A stretch of 46,119 bases of DNA from VRUE01 sp036266075 (GCA_036266075.1 DATANV010000008.1:1-46119), one strand, 5' to 3'. Numbered from the stretch's first letter, positions 7,869-16,413 are shown. Made by a program: numbers and translations. The notes: a model not told the origin generated them from the letters alone.

Positions 7869-8981
7869 TCAGGCGGCGACGGCGTCCCGGGCGAGCCAGG
7901 CGCAGAGCTCCTCGACGCAGCGCCGTCCCGCCTCGCCGTCGCCGTAAAGCGAGAGATCGGGGGGCTCCCCTCCCCCGCGCTCGCCGAACTCCTCGATTGC
8001 CTGCAGCACCCGCTCTCGCTCGAGTCCCGCCAGCCGGTTCCAGCCCGCCTCGACGGTCTCCACCCACTCGGTCTGCTCGCGCAGGGTGACGCACGGCGTG
8101 GCGGCGAGGTAGGCCTCCTTCTGGACGCCGCCGGAGTCGGTCAGCACCAGGCGGGCGCTCCGCAGCAGGCAGGTGAAGTCGAGGTACCCGAGCGGCTCGC
8201 AGAGGACGACGCCCTCGCTCCGCGCCAGCTCGTCCCAGCGGCCGGCGGCATGCAGGCGCGCTCGGGTGCGGGGATGAACCGGGAAGACGAGCGGGCCGCA
8301 GGCGAGCGCCGCGTCGCGGAGGATCGTGGCGAGCCGCGCCAGCGCCGCCGGCTCGTCGACGCTGCCGGCCCGGTGCGCGGTGGCGAGCGCGTAGCCCCCC
8401 GGCTCCAGCCCGAGGCGCTCGCGGACGGTCGAGCGCCTCTCGGCTGCCGGGCCGAGGCGGAGGGCCACGTCGGCCATCGTGTCGCCGACCAGGCGGGCCC
8501 GCTCGCCGAGGCCGGCGGCGCGCAGGTTGTCGACGGCGTTCGCGGTCGAGCAGAGCAGCAGGCCGGCGAGGCGGTCGGCGACGAGGCGGTTCACCTCCTC
8601 CGGCATGCTGCGGTCGAAGGAGCGCATCCCGGCCTCGACGTGCACGAGCGGGACCTGCAGCTTGGCGGCGACCAGGGCCCCGGCGAGGGTCGCGTTGGTG
8701 TCGCCGTACACGAGCATCGCATCGGGGCGCTCGCCTGCGACCGCCTCCTCCAGGGCGACCATCGTCCTGCCGGTCTGCACGGCGTGGCTGCCAGACCCGA
8801 CCCCGAGCAGCAGGTCGGGCGGCGGCACCGCCAGCTCCTCGAAGAAGATTGCGGACAGCTCGCGGTCGTAGTGCTGGCCGGTGTGCACCAGCGTCTCCTC
8901 GGCCCGCTCGCGGAGCCGGGACGAGACCGCTGCCGCCTTGACGAACTGCGGACGGTTGCCGACGACGGTGAGGACCCTCAC
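7869..8981 (-). CDS. wecB: UDP-N-acetylglucosamine 2-epimerase (non-hydrolysing), WecB/WbpI type
   Basis: 370 residues, the usual length of the family. It begins VLTVVGNRPQFVKAAAV and has HTGQHYD, VYGDTNATLAGA, HVEAGMRSFDRSMPEEVNR and LTDSGGVQKEA, which cover the active site and UDP-binding positions of WecB-like epimerases. The GTG start at 8981 has GAGGG 6 nt upstream. It is the last gene of an overlapping operon with an oxidoreductase, an acetyltransferase and an aminotransferase. In that context it may act as a WbpI-like C2 epimerase on UDP-2,3-diacetamido-glucuronate rather than on plain UDP-GlcNAc (inference). The enzyme is cytoplasmic. Confidence 0.92.
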   Translation of the reverse strand: MRVLTVVGNRPQFVKAAAVSSRLRERAEETLVHTGQHYDRELSAIFFEELAVPPPDLLLGVGSGSHAVQTGRTMVALEEAVAGERPDAMLVYGDTNATLAGALVAAKLQVPLVHVEAGMRSFDRSMPEEVNRLVADRLAGLLLCSTANAVDNLRAAGLGERARLVGDTMADVALRLGPAAERRSTVRERLGLEPGGYALATAHRAGSVDEPAALARLATILRDAALACGPLVFPVHPRTRARLHAAGRWDELARSEGVVLCEPLGYLDFTCLLRSARLVLTDSGGVQKEAYLAATPCVTLREQTEWVETVEAGWNRLAGLERERVLQAIEEFGERGGGEPPDLSLYGDGEAGRRCVEELCAWLARDAVAA

Positions 8982-8990
8982 GACCGTCCC

Positions 8991-10109
8991 TCAGGCCGGC
9001 GCCAGGGTCGCGCGGGCGGCGGCAACCACCGCCTCGACCTCGCCCTCCCCCAGGGCCGGGCCCATCGGCAGGGCCAGCGTCGTCTCGGCCAGCAGCTCGG
9101 TCGCCGGCAGCGCGCCGGCGGGGGCGAAGGGCTGCATCGCCGGCTGGCGGTGCAGGGGCGTCGTGTAGTAGGAGCGGCTGCCGACACCGGCTGCCGCCAG
9201 CCCGGCCGCCAGGCGCTCGCGGTCCTCGCTGCGCACTACGTAGAGGTGGTAACAGGATTCGCCGCCGCCGGTCTCGCGCGGCAGCTCGCAGAGCTCGTCG
9301 AGGCCGTGGGTTGCGTATGCCCGCGCGGCGTGCCGCCGCGCCGCCGTCCACTCCCCGAGGTGCGGAAGCAGCACTCGCAGCCCAGCCGCCTGCAACTCGT
9401 CGAGGCGCGAGTTGAAGCCGACCTCGGCGTGCAGGCGGCGGTCCTCGGAGCCGTGCGCCCGCAGGCGGCGTGCCGCCGCCGCCACGGCCTCGTCGTCGCT
9501 GAGGACCGCACCGCCGTCGCCGAAGCCGCCAAGGTTCTTGGAGGGGAAGAAGCTGAAGGCGGCGGCGTCCCCCAGCGAGCCCGCCGGGCGGCCGTCGAGC
9601 CTTGCGCCGGCGGCCTGCGCGGCGTCCTCCAGCAGCCTCAGCCCGTGGGCATCGGCAAGACGCCGCAGCTCCGCCATCGGCGCCGGGTTGCCGAACAGGT
9701 GGACCGGCAAAAGCGCCGCGGTGCGCTCGCCGATCGCCGGACCGGCGGTCGCCGCGGTCATCACGAAGGTCTCGGCATCGACATCGCAGAAGACGGGACG
9801 AGCACCGGCGTTGACCACCGCCTCGGCGGTCGCGTAAAAGGTCAGCGCCGGGACGACGACCTCGTCGCCGGGCCCGATGCCGAGCGCCCGCAGGGCGATC
9901 GTCAGGGCGTCGGTGCCGTTGCCGACGCCGACGCAGTGACGCACGCCAACGAAGGTCGCGAGCTCGCGCTCGAAGGACTCGACCTCCGGACCGAGCACGT
10001 AGCGCCCCGACTCGAGCACCGCCCGCTGCCGCGCGGCGACCTCGCCGAGCAGCGGCTCCAGCGCCGGCCGCGTGGCGAAGAGCGGCACCGCGGGCGCCGG
10101 CGCCGTCAT
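8991..10109 (-). CDS. DegT/DnrJ/EryC1 sugar-nucleotide 3-aminotransferase, WbpE-like
   Basis: 372 residues. PLP aminotransferase with VGNGTDALTIALRALGIGPG, VPALTFYATAEAV, LLEDAAQAAG (Asp) and SFFPSKNLGGFGDGG (Schiff-base Lys). The pattern is that of enzymes such as WbpE that aminate a 3-keto-uronic acid nucleotide. ATG 10109 is chosen: it overlaps the upstream stop (ATGA) and has GGAG 8 nt upstream; a TTG at 10115 is also in frame. It sits between the acetyltransferase (overlapping) and the epimerase (9-nt gap), so the four genes form one translationally coupled operon. The preferred substrate is inferred from these neighbours. Confidence 0.88.
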   Translation of the reverse strand: MTAPAPAVPLFATRPALEPLLGEVAARQRAVLESGRYVLGPEVESFERELATFVGVRHCVGVGNGTDALTIALRALGIGPGDEVVVPALTFYATAEAVVNAGARPVFCDVDAETFVMTAATAGPAIGERTAALLPVHLFGNPAPMAELRRLADAHGLRLLEDAAQAAGARLDGRPAGSLGDAAAFSFFPSKNLGGFGDGGAVLSDDEAVAAAARRLRAHGSEDRRLHAEVGFNSRLDELQAAGLRVLLPHLGEWTAARRHAARAYATHGLDELCELPRETGGGESCYHLYVVRSEDRERLAAGLAAAGVGSRSYYTTPLHRQPAMQPFAPAGALPATELLAETTLALPMGPALGEGEVEAVVAAARATLAPA

Positions 10110-10687
10110 CGCCAACGCTCCAGCAGGTCGGCCTCGGGCACCTCGCGCACGACGCGCGCCGGCACGCCCATGACGACGCCGCGCGCCGGCACGTCGGCGA
10201 CGACCACGGCGCCCGCCGCGACGAAGGCCTCCTCGCCCACCTCGACGCCGGGGCAGATGACGACGCCGCCGCCGATGCGGCAGGCACGGCGCAGCAGAGC
10301 CCCGCGCAGCGGCTCGCCAGCGGCGTGGCGGCCCATCGTGTCGTCGTTAGTGGTGGTGACGCCGGGGCCGATGAAGACGTCGTCCTCGACCGTCGAGCCG
10401 CCGGCCAGGTAGCAGCGCGTCTGCACGCTGACGCGGCGGCCGAGCCGGACGCCGGGATCGATCGAGGCGAAGCTGCCGACCGTCGAGCCCGCGCCGATCT
10501 CGGCCCCCTCGCGAATCTGGGCGTGGTCGCCGATCAGCGCGCCGGCGCCGATCTCGACGCCGGAGTGGATCGCGACGTGGCCGCCGAGCGTCACCTCCTC
10601 GCCGATCCGCACACCGGCCCCGAGCAGCAGCCCCGGGGCCCGCGAGTCCGGCCGCAACGGCGCCCGCTCGACCGCCGCCTCGCTCAC
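10106..10687 (-). CDS. Left-handed beta-helix (hexapeptide) N-acetyltransferase, WbpD-like
   Basis: 193 residues. Repeated hexapeptide steps fill the protein (VRIGEEVTLGGHVAIHSGVE, then GAGALIGDHAQIREGAEIGA), with FIGPGVTTTNDD, a CoA-site-like VICPGVEVGEEAFVAAGAVV, and the usual end GVPARVVREV. It would acetylate the 3-amino group of a sugar nucleotide using acetyl-CoA, as WbpD does. GTG 10687 overlaps the stop of the oxidoreductase (GTGA); the longer open frame upstream is antisense-like sequence inside that gene. The neighbours on both sides overlap by 4 nt, supporting a single operon. Confidence 0.88.
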   Translation of the reverse strand: MSEAAVERAPLRPDSRAPGLLLGAGVRIGEEVTLGGHVAIHSGVEIGAGALIGDHAQIREGAEIGAGSTVGSFASIDPGVRLGRRVSVQTRCYLAGGSTVEDDVFIGPGVTTTNDDTMGRHAAGEPLRGALLRRACRIGGGVVICPGVEVGEEAFVAAGAVVVADVPARGVVMGVPARVVREVPEADLLERWR

Positions 10688-11751
10688 CGCGAGGCCCCGT
10701 GAAGCAGCGGAGAGACCGCCTCGCCATCCGCCTCGAGCGACTCCTGCAGAGCCTCCAGCACCCGCACGACACGCAGCCCCTCCTCTCCATCGGTACGCGG
10801 CTGGGTGCCGCCGCGCAGGCACTCGAGGAAGTGCTGCAGCTCGATCTGCAGCGGCTCGCGCCGCGAGATCGCCGGGCTGCGCTGCTCGCCCGAGCGTGCC
10901 ACGTAGTCACCCGCCCCGAGCGCGTCGGGGTCGAATCCCTTGTCAAAGACGGTCAGCGTTCGCTCGGGCTGCATGTCATCGAAGGTCGCCATCCGCTTCG
11001 AGCCGACGACGGTCAGGCGGCGCTCCTTGCGCGGATCCAGCCAGGAGACGTGGATGTGGGCGGTGCGGCCGTCGGGAAAGGCGAGGTGAGCGAAGACGAC
11101 GTCCTCGACGCCGTCCCGCACGTAGCTAGCGCCGCGGGCGCTGACCTGGTCGGGCAGCGCGCCGGTGAGCGCGAGGATCGCGGAGACGTCGTGTGCCCCG
11201 AGGCTCCAGAGCGCGTTCTCGTCGGCGCGCAGCCGGCCCAGATTGAGCCGCTGCGAGTAGAGGTAGCGGATCTCGCCCAGCTCACCGGACTCGCAGAGGG
11301 CCTTGAGCGTCAGCAGCGCGGGGTGGTAGGCGAGCAGGTGGCCGACCATCAGGATCAGCCCGCGCGCGGCGGCGGCCTCGACGACCCGCTCGGCCGAGGC
11401 GACGTCGCAGGCCAGCGGCTTCTCGACGAAGCAGTGCCGGCCGGCGGCCAGCACCAGCTCGGCCAGGGCCGAGTGGGTCGAGACCGGCGTCGCCACGGCG
11501 ACCGCGAGGACGCTCTCGTCTTCGAGCGCCTCCTCCAGGTCGGCGGCAAAGCGCGCCCGCGGGAACGACTGCCGGTGCGCGTCGAGCCGCGTCGGGTCGG
11601 CGTCGCAGCACCAGGCAAGCTCGCAGCCCGGCAGCGCCTCCAGGTTGCGGGCGACGTTCGTGCCCCAGTAGCCGAGGCCGGCCACGGCGACGCGGATCGG
11701 GGCATCCGAGCCCCCCGCTCGATCGGCGTTCCAGCCCTGAGCGGCTCCCAT
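10684..11751 (-). CDS. Gfo/Idh/MocA-family sugar-nucleotide oxidoreductase, WbpB-like
   Basis: 355 residues. N-terminal Rossmann domain with IRVAVAGLGYWGTNVARNLEA, then CDADPTRL and VATPVSTHSALAE, and the catalytic-lysine motif VEKPLACD. The C-terminal domain holds SLGAHDVSAILALTG, the His-containing segment of the family. It would oxidise C3 of a UDP-sugar uronate with NAD(P). It is the first gene of the four-gene operon and starts 21 nt from the divergent phosphopantetheinyl transferase; no clear SD precedes ATG 11751, so it could have a very short leader. The WbpA step (UDP-GlcNAc 6-dehydrogenase) is not encoded in the window. Confidence 0.87.
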   Translation of the reverse strand: MGAAQGWNADRAGGSDAPIRVAVAGLGYWGTNVARNLEALPGCELAWCCDADPTRLDAHRQSFPRARFAADLEEALEDESVLAVAVATPVSTHSALAELVLAAGRHCFVEKPLACDVASAERVVEAAAARGLILMVGHLLAYHPALLTLKALCESGELGEIRYLYSQRLNLGRLRADENALWSLGAHDVSAILALTGALPDQVSARGASYVRDGVEDVVFAHLAFPDGRTAHIHVSWLDPRKERRLTVVGSKRMATFDDMQPERTLTVFDKGFDPDALGAGDYVARSGEQRSPAISRREPLQIELQHFLECLRGGTQPRTDGEEGLRVVRVLEALQESLEADGEAVSPLLHGASR

Positions 11752-11772
11752 CCGGGGCTATCCTTTGCAACC

Positions 11773-12411
11773 GTGCTCGGGGGCGAGGTCCACGTCTGGC
11801 GCGCCGACCTCGACGCGCCAAGCCCGCCGGCAGACCGCCTGCCGGCCGGTGAGCGCGCTCGCGCGGCGCCGCTCGCTGGGCGCGCGCGCACGCGCTGGCT
11901 GGCTTCGCGCTGGTTCCTCCGCGAGGTGCTGAGCGGCTACCTGGGCGAAGCGCCCGAGCGGATCCGCTTCCGCTTGGGGGAGTGGGGCAAGCCGAACCTC
12001 GCCGAGCGCGGCGAGGAGCTGCGCTTCAACCTCAGCCACTCCGGCAACGTGATGCTGCTCGCGGTCTGCGAACGCGAGGTCGGGGTCGACGTGGAGCGCA
12101 TCGACCCGCGCCGCGACGTCGCCAGGCTCGCCTCGCGGGCGCTCGACCCAGCCGCCGCGGCCGCCGTGCACGAGGCGCCGGCAGCCGAGCGGACGCTCGC
12201 CTTCCACCGCGCCTGGGCACGCCACGAGGCGATCGCCAAGTGCCACGGCACCGGCCTGCGCCGCCCGCGGCGCGCGGCTCACGTCGCCGTCTCCCCACTT
12301 GACGCAGGAGACGGTTTCGCGGCGGCGCTCGCCGTCGCCGGCGAGCGAGTTCCGCCGCTGCGGTCGCTGGTCGCGCAACCGGTCGCCGGCCGGCATCCCG
12401 GGCCCACCTAA
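11773..12411 (+). CDS. 4'-phosphopantetheinyl transferase, Sfp/HetI type
   Basis: 212 residues. It moves 4'-phosphopantetheine from CoA to a serine on carrier proteins. Family marks: WLASRWFLREVLSGYL, GEWGKPNL, FNLSHSGNVML, the Mg-binding GVDVERIDP, and the helix WARHEAIAKCHGTGL, where HEA replaces the usual KEA/KES. GTG 11773 is the only reasonable start before the family pattern; no SD is seen, and only 21 nt separate it from the divergent oxidoreductase, so leaderless translation is possible. It ends tail to tail with the sugar transferase, the two stop codons sharing CTAA. Its carrier-protein partner is not in the window. Confidence 0.85.
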   Translation: MLGGEVHVWRADLDAPSPPADRLPAGERARAAPLAGRARTRWLASRWFLREVLSGYLGEAPERIRFRLGEWGKPNLAERGEELRFNLSHSGNVMLLAVCEREVGVDVERIDPRRDVARLASRALDPAAAAAVHEAPAAERTLAFHRAWARHEAIAKCHGTGLRRPRRAAHVAVSPLDAGDGFAAALAVAGERVPPLRSLVAQPVAGRHPGPT

Positions 12412-13172
12412 CGCGGCGCGCCTAGGGTCAGCATGAAAATCAGCGGCAACGCGCCGACCGTGAGCGCGCCGGCGAGGACCGGCCGCCAGCTGGGCCGCGG
12501 GGATGCCTCCGCGGTTACCTCAGGACGGCGCAGGAGCAGCAGCAACGGCAGCGCCAGGGTGCGAACGAGCACCGCGAGGTCGCCGGCAAACGAGCGGCTG
12601 CGCGCGTACTCCACGTCCAGCTTCACCTTGTCGGGCAGCAGCTGCTCGCGGTAGAAGCGCTCCGGGTCGGCGTGGAGGCTGAGCAGGTGCGGCTCGAGCC
12701 CGGAGTAGCGCAGCTGCGTGGGGCCGGTGATGCCAGGCGGCACCGAGAGGATCTCGCGGTACTCGGCGGCGTGCAGGTCGACGAACTCCTGCAGCTCGGG
12801 CCGCGGCCCGACCAGGCTCATCTCGCCGCGCAGAACGTTCCAGAGCTGCGGCAGCTCGTCCAGCCTGGTGGCGCGCAGGAAGCCGCCAACCGGCGTGATG
12901 CGGCTGTCGTTCGCGCCCGCCACCGCGTGGCCGGCGTTCTCGACCTTCATCGTGCGGAACTTGACCATCTCGAAGGGCCGCCCGCGGTAACCCACCCGCC
13001 TGGCTCGGAAAAAGACCGAGCCCGGCGAGTCGAGGAACACGGCGAGGGCGACGATCAGCAGCGGCAGGGCCAGCAGGGGGACGACCAAGAAGAGGAAGCA
13101 GAGGTCGACCGCCCGCCTTCTGCGGGGGATCCTCCGTGACCCCTGTCGACGACTTCCGCTTGCCACCCGCAC
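12408..13172 (-). CDS. Bacterial sugar transferase (undecaprenyl-phosphate sugar-1-phosphate transferase)
   Basis: 254 residues. Priming enzyme that loads the first sugar phosphate on undecaprenyl phosphate. A hydrophobic re-entrant helix (LCFLFLVVPLLALPLLIVAL) is followed by the catalytic core: FEMVKFRTMK, RATRLDELPQLWNVLRGEMS, LVGPRPE and PPGITGPTQLRYSG. After the core it has further hydrophobic segments (LVRTLALPLLLLLR and LAGALTVGALPLIFMLTLG), more than minimal PglC-type enzymes have. GTG 13172 and GTG 13166 are both possible starts. The 90-nt gap upstream (13173-13262) has an AT-rich patch in otherwise G+C-rich DNA and may hold its promoter. It would start assembly of the glycan finished by the genes at 1-12 kb. 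Confidence 0.87.
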   Translation of the reverse strand: MRVASGSRRQGSRRIPRRRRAVDLCFLFLVVPLLALPLLIVALAVFLDSPGSVFFRARRVGYRGRPFEMVKFRTMKVENAGHAVAGANDSRITPVGGFLRATRLDELPQLWNVLRGEMSLVGPRPELQEFVDLHAAEYREILSVPPGITGPTQLRYSGLEPHLLSLHADPERFYREQLLPDKVKLDVEYARSRSFAGDLAVLVRTLALPLLLLLRRPEVTAEASPRPSWRPVLAGALTVGALPLIFMLTLGAPR

Positions 13173-13262
13173 CCCTGGACCGCGCCTCGGCGCCTACCGG
13201 CACCCTGGAATCGCAAGGGTACAAAATAAATACGCTGGGATCTAATTCCGGTATGCCACAAG

Positions 13263-14387
13263 CTACGACTGGGCTTGCGGCGAGGACCCAGCCAGCTGCT
13301 CGATGCCGCTGGCGCGCTGGCCGCCGGCGGCCAGCATCAGCTTGAAGTCGTGCGGACTGGAGGCGTAGTCGAGGGCGATCTGCTCGGCGACCTTGCCCTC
13401 CATCACGTAGCCGAGCAGCGACTGGTCGAAGGTGCGCATGCCGTAGTACTCGCCCTCGGCGATGACCTCGGTGATCTTGCCGGTCTCGTCGGGGTTGAGG
13501 ATCAGGTCCTGGACGCGGCCGGTGACGACGAGCACCTCCGAGGCGGGTACGCGGCCCTCGCCGGAGATGTCGGGGACGAGGCGCTGGGCGATCGCCCCTC
13601 TGAGCGTCGCCGCGAGCATCACGCGGGCCTGGTGCTGCAGGTGCGGCGGGAAGAAGTCGATGATCCGGTTGATCGTCTCGGTCGCGTCCAGGGTGTGGAC
13701 GGTCGAGAGCACGAGGTGGCCGGTCTCGGCAGCGGAGAGCGCGGTCCGCACCGTCTCCTCGTCGCGCATCTCGCCGATCAGGATCACGTCGGGATCCTGG
13801 CGCAGCACGCGGCGCATCGCCCGGGCGAAGCTCTCGGTGTCCGAGCCGACCTCGCGCTGGTTGATGATCGAGCCTTTGTCTTCGTGCAGGTACTCGATCG
13901 GGTCCTCGAGCGTGACGATGTGGTGGGCGCGCGTGCGGTTGATGTGGTCGATCATCGCCGCCAGCGTCGTGCTCTTGCCGGAGCCGGTGGTGCCGGTGAC
14001 GAGGACGATGCCGCGCTGCTCCTCGGCCAGGTTGGTGACCACCGGCGGCAGGCCCAGCTCCTCGACCGAGCGAATCTCGAAGGGGATCGCGCGGCAGACG
14101 ATCGAGATCGAGCCGCGCTGTCTGAAGGCGTTGACGCGGAAGCGCGAAAGGCCGGGAATCGCGTAGGAGAAGTCGGCCTCGCCGGCTTCCTCGAACTCGG
14201 TCAGCGAGCGGACCTCGGCGATGTCGTGGAAGGCCTTCTCGGTGTCCTCGCCCTCGAGCGGGGCGTGACCCTCGAGCGGCACCAGCTCGCCGTGCAGGCG
14301 GATCGTCGGCGGCGCCGCGACTTTGACGTGCAGGTCGGAGCCTTCGCGCTCGACCAGCGTGCGCAGGGCTGAGTCGATGTCGAACAT
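13263..14387 (-). CDS. pilT: PilT-like type IV pilus retraction ATPase
   Basis: 374 residues, a normal PilT length. N-terminal PAS-like domain (GSDLHVKVAAPPTIRLHGEL), Walker A GTTGSGKST, the Asp-box region EDPIEYLHEDKGSIINQREV, Walker B DPDVILIGEMRDEET, and the His box TGHLVLSTVHT. The C-terminal AIRNLIRE motif of classical PilT is replaced by TGRVQDLIL. It is a hexameric ATPase that depolymerises type IV pili at the inner membrane. No pilB, pilC or pilin gene lies nearby, so it is an orphan here. A 57-nt gap separates it from glpX upstream. Confidence 0.92.
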   Translation of the reverse strand: MFDIDSALRTLVEREGSDLHVKVAAPPTIRLHGELVPLEGHAPLEGEDTEKAFHDIAEVRSLTEFEEAGEADFSYAIPGLSRFRVNAFRQRGSISIVCRAIPFEIRSVEELGLPPVVTNLAEEQRGIVLVTGTTGSGKSTTLAAMIDHINRTRAHHIVTLEDPIEYLHEDKGSIINQREVGSDTESFARAMRRVLRQDPDVILIGEMRDEETVRTALSAAETGHLVLSTVHTLDATETINRIIDFFPPHLQHQARVMLAATLRGAIAQRLVPDISGEGRVPASEVLVVTGRVQDLILNPDETGKITEVIAEGEYYGMRTFDQSLLGYVMEGKVAEQIALDYASSPHDFKLMLAAGGQRASGIEQLAGSSPQAQS

Positions 14388-14444
14388 CTGGGCCTGTATC
14401 GGCCGCTGGGCGCCGCTCCCTTAGGGCTGCGTGCGCAGAGCCGC

Positions 14445-15461
14445 TCAGCCGTAACGCTCGCCGATGATCGCTCGCAGCTTGGAGCGATCGTGGCGGGCCT
14501 GGACGCGGCGCACGGTGCCGGAGCGGGAGCGCATCACGAGGGATTCGGTGCTGGCGCCGGGGCCGCGGTAGCGGACCCCCTGCAGGACGTCGCCGTCGGT
14601 GACGCCGCTGGCCGAGAAGAAGACGTCCTCGCCGGAGCAGAGGTCCTCGGCGGTGAGGACCCGGTCGAGGTCGTAGCCGGCGTCGACCGCGGCGCTGCGC
14701 TCCTCGTCGTCGCGCGGCCAGAGGCGGCCGAGCAGCTGGCCGCCCATCGACTTCAGGGCGGCGGCCGAGAGGACGCCCTCGGGCGTGCCGCCGATGCCCC
14801 AGAGGAGGTCGACGGGAGAACGGTCGCTCACCGCCAGCAGGGCGGCGGAGACGTCGCCGTCAGTGATCAAGCGGATGCGGGCGCCGGCCTCGCGGACTTC
14901 GCGCATCGCCTCCTGGTGTCGGTCGCGATCGAGCATCACGACGGTGACGTCGCCGACGCTGCCCCCCTTGCGCTCGGCAATCAGCTTCAGCGTCTCCGGC
15001 AGCGGCCGGTCGAGGTCGAGCAGGTCGGCGATCTCCTCGCCGCCGGCGATCTTTTCCATGTAGACGCAGGGGCCGGGGTCGAACATCGTGCCCCGCTCGG
15101 CGAGGGCGATGACGGCGAGGGCGCTGGGCATGCCGAGCGCGCAGAGGCGGGTGCCCTCGAGCGGATCGACGGCGATGTCGACGACCGGCGGGCTGCCGTC
15201 GCCGATCTGCTCGCCGTTGTAGAGCATCGGCGCCTCGTCCTTCTCCCCCTCGCCGATCACGACGACGCCGTCCATCGAGACCGAGTCGAGCACGAAGCGC
15301 ATCGCATCGACGGCGGCCTGGTCGGCGGCGATCTTGTCGCCGCGCCCGACCCAGCGGGCGGCGGCGAGCGCCGCCGCCTCGGTTACCCGGACCAGCTCAA
15401 GCGCCAGGTTACGGTCGGGCTTGGTGGGTTGGGCGGCAGCGTCTGGAGAGGTCTCCCCCAT
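14445..15461 (-). CDS. glpX: Class II fructose-1,6-bisphosphatase
   Basis: 338 residues. GlpX-type phosphatase that hydrolyses fructose-1,6-bisphosphate in gluconeogenesis. Seen: LELVRVTEAAALAAARWVGRG, VVIGEGEKDEAPMLYNGE (metal site), VDIAVDPLEGTRLCALGMP, and GIGGTPEGVLSAAALKSMGG. GlpX is the usual gluconeogenic FBPase of actinobacteria (established). The ATG at 15461 has no strong SD. It is cytoplasmic and its neighbours are not functionally related. Confidence 0.95.
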   Translation of the reverse strand: MGETSPDAAAQPTKPDRNLALELVRVTEAAALAAARWVGRGDKIAADQAAVDAMRFVLDSVSMDGVVVIGEGEKDEAPMLYNGEQIGDGSPPVVDIAVDPLEGTRLCALGMPSALAVIALAERGTMFDPGPCVYMEKIAGGEEIADLLDLDRPLPETLKLIAERKGGSVGDVTVVMLDRDRHQEAMREVREAGARIRLITDGDVSAALLAVSDRSPVDLLWGIGGTPEGVLSAAALKSMGGQLLGRLWPRDDEERSAAVDAGYDLDRVLTAEDLCSGEDVFFSASGVTDGDVLQGVRYRGPGASTESLVMRSRSGTVRRVQARHDRSKLRAIIGERYG

Positions 15462-15511
15462 GCGCGGCGCAGGCTATCCGGACGCGCTTGGGGGCGCGTT
15501 GCGGGGGCGCG

Positions 15512-16039
15512 TCAGCCGCCGTAGGCGCACTTGTCGATACCCAGGTCGTGCGCCAGCTGGGCCGACTCTTCGAAGCTTTCGCCGAAGATCTGCGTCGAGC
15601 CGCCAGCTTTTGCGCTTGCCCGATCAACCGCTTCTTCGGTCGCGTCGAGGTAGGCCTGGACTTCGCCGTCGTCCCCATTGGGCGCGCCGAGGGCGCGGAT
15701 CTCTTCCACCTGGGTCTGGACGTGCGGGAGGAAGGCCGTCCGCAGCGCTTCGACGAGGACGGCGTTGCCCTGGGCGCTGCCGCCGTGCTGCTTCACGTAA
15801 AGGCCCATCGCCGCAAGGCCCGCCCGTTTCTCGCGCTTGCAGATCGCAATCGCCCGTTCGACGAACTCGTCCTCGCTCAGCGAGGCGCCGCTGGGCGATC
15901 CCTGCTTGGCGGAGGTGGTGGTGCCGGTGCCGTCGGCGGCCGTGCTGCCGCCGTCATCGCCCCCGCCGCAACCCCCGAGGGCGAGGAGGACGACAACCCC
16001 GGCAAATACCGATAAAGCCCTTACCGAATTCCCTCCCAT
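15512..16039 (-). CDS. Putative lipoprotein of unknown function
   Basis: 175 residues. Signal peptide with lipobox (VVVLLALGGC), then a Gly/Asp/Ser/Thr-rich linker and a mostly helical domain (EDEFVERAIAICKREKRAGL, ALRTAFLPHVQTQVEEIRAL, YLDATEEAVDRASAK). Two cysteines (AICKR and the C-terminal DKCAYGG) could form a disulfide outside the membrane. No family recognised. ATG 16039 is chosen because it gives a normal lipoprotein signal; an upstream ATG at 16108 would add 23 residues. A GACGCGC/GCGCGTC inverted pair (15481-15513) overlaps its stop codon and may act as a terminator. Confidence 0.7.
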   Translation of the reverse strand: MGGNSVRALSVFAGVVVLLALGGCGGGDDGGSTAADGTGTTTSAKQGSPSGASLSEDEFVERAIAICKREKRAGLAAMGLYVKQHGGSAQGNAVLVEALRTAFLPHVQTQVEEIRALGAPNGDDGEVQAYLDATEEAVDRASAKAGGSTQIFGESFEESAQLAHDLGIDKCAYGG

Positions 16040-16143
16040 TGCGCGCGCACAATACAGGCTTTGCAGAAACGGCACGAAGTGCGCGCCAGGCGTGCGTCTG
16101 GATCTCATAGCGTCGGGCCGACGAGCGAACGACGAGGCGTATG

Positions 16144-16413
16144 ATGTTCCGTATGAAAGAGCGAGTGACGATCTCCCTCGAGCCAGAGGTGCTGGAGATC
16201 GCCCGAGCCGAGGTCAAGGACGGCAAGGCGGCCAACGTTTCGGCCGCCTTCGAAGACGCGATGCGCGTGCGCGGCAAGCGCCAGGCGATTCAAAACGCGG
16301 TCGAGCTCTGGGAAGAGGAGTACGGACCGATCAGCGAGGAGGCAAGACAGTGGGCGAGGAAGGAACTGAAACGCGTGTTCGGGAGGGGATCGTCCTCGAC
16401 GCAGGAGCACTGA
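16144..16413 (+). CDS. Ribbon-helix-helix type antitoxin
   Basis: 89 residues. The N-terminus (MKERVTISLEPEVLEIARAE) is the beta-strand plus helix of small RHH DNA-binding proteins; the acidic C-terminal half (AVELWEEEYGPISEEARQWA) would bind the toxin. ATG 16144 is chosen because GAGG lies 6 nt upstream; ATGs at 16141 and 16153 are alternatives. The C-terminus overlaps the PIN-domain toxin by 64 nt in another frame, a sign of a coupled toxin-antitoxin pair. Such antitoxins usually repress their own operon; the 104-nt gap to the divergent lipoprotein would hold the operator. Confidence 0.75.
   Translation: MFRMKERVTISLEPEVLEIARAEVKDGKAANVSAAFEDAMRVRGKRQAIQNAVELWEEEYGPISEEARQWARKELKRVFGRGSSSTQEH

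Noticed and set aside
7339..10287. 982-codon minus-strand open frame over the epimerase/aminotransferase region
   Set aside because: Arg/Ala-rich shadow of the true genes in another frame, typical of G+C-rich DNA; no domain pattern.
10699..11772. Plus-strand 358-codon extension upstream of the phosphopantetheinyl transferase
   Set aside because: It is antisense to the Gfo/Idh/MocA gene; the family pattern begins at GTG 11773.
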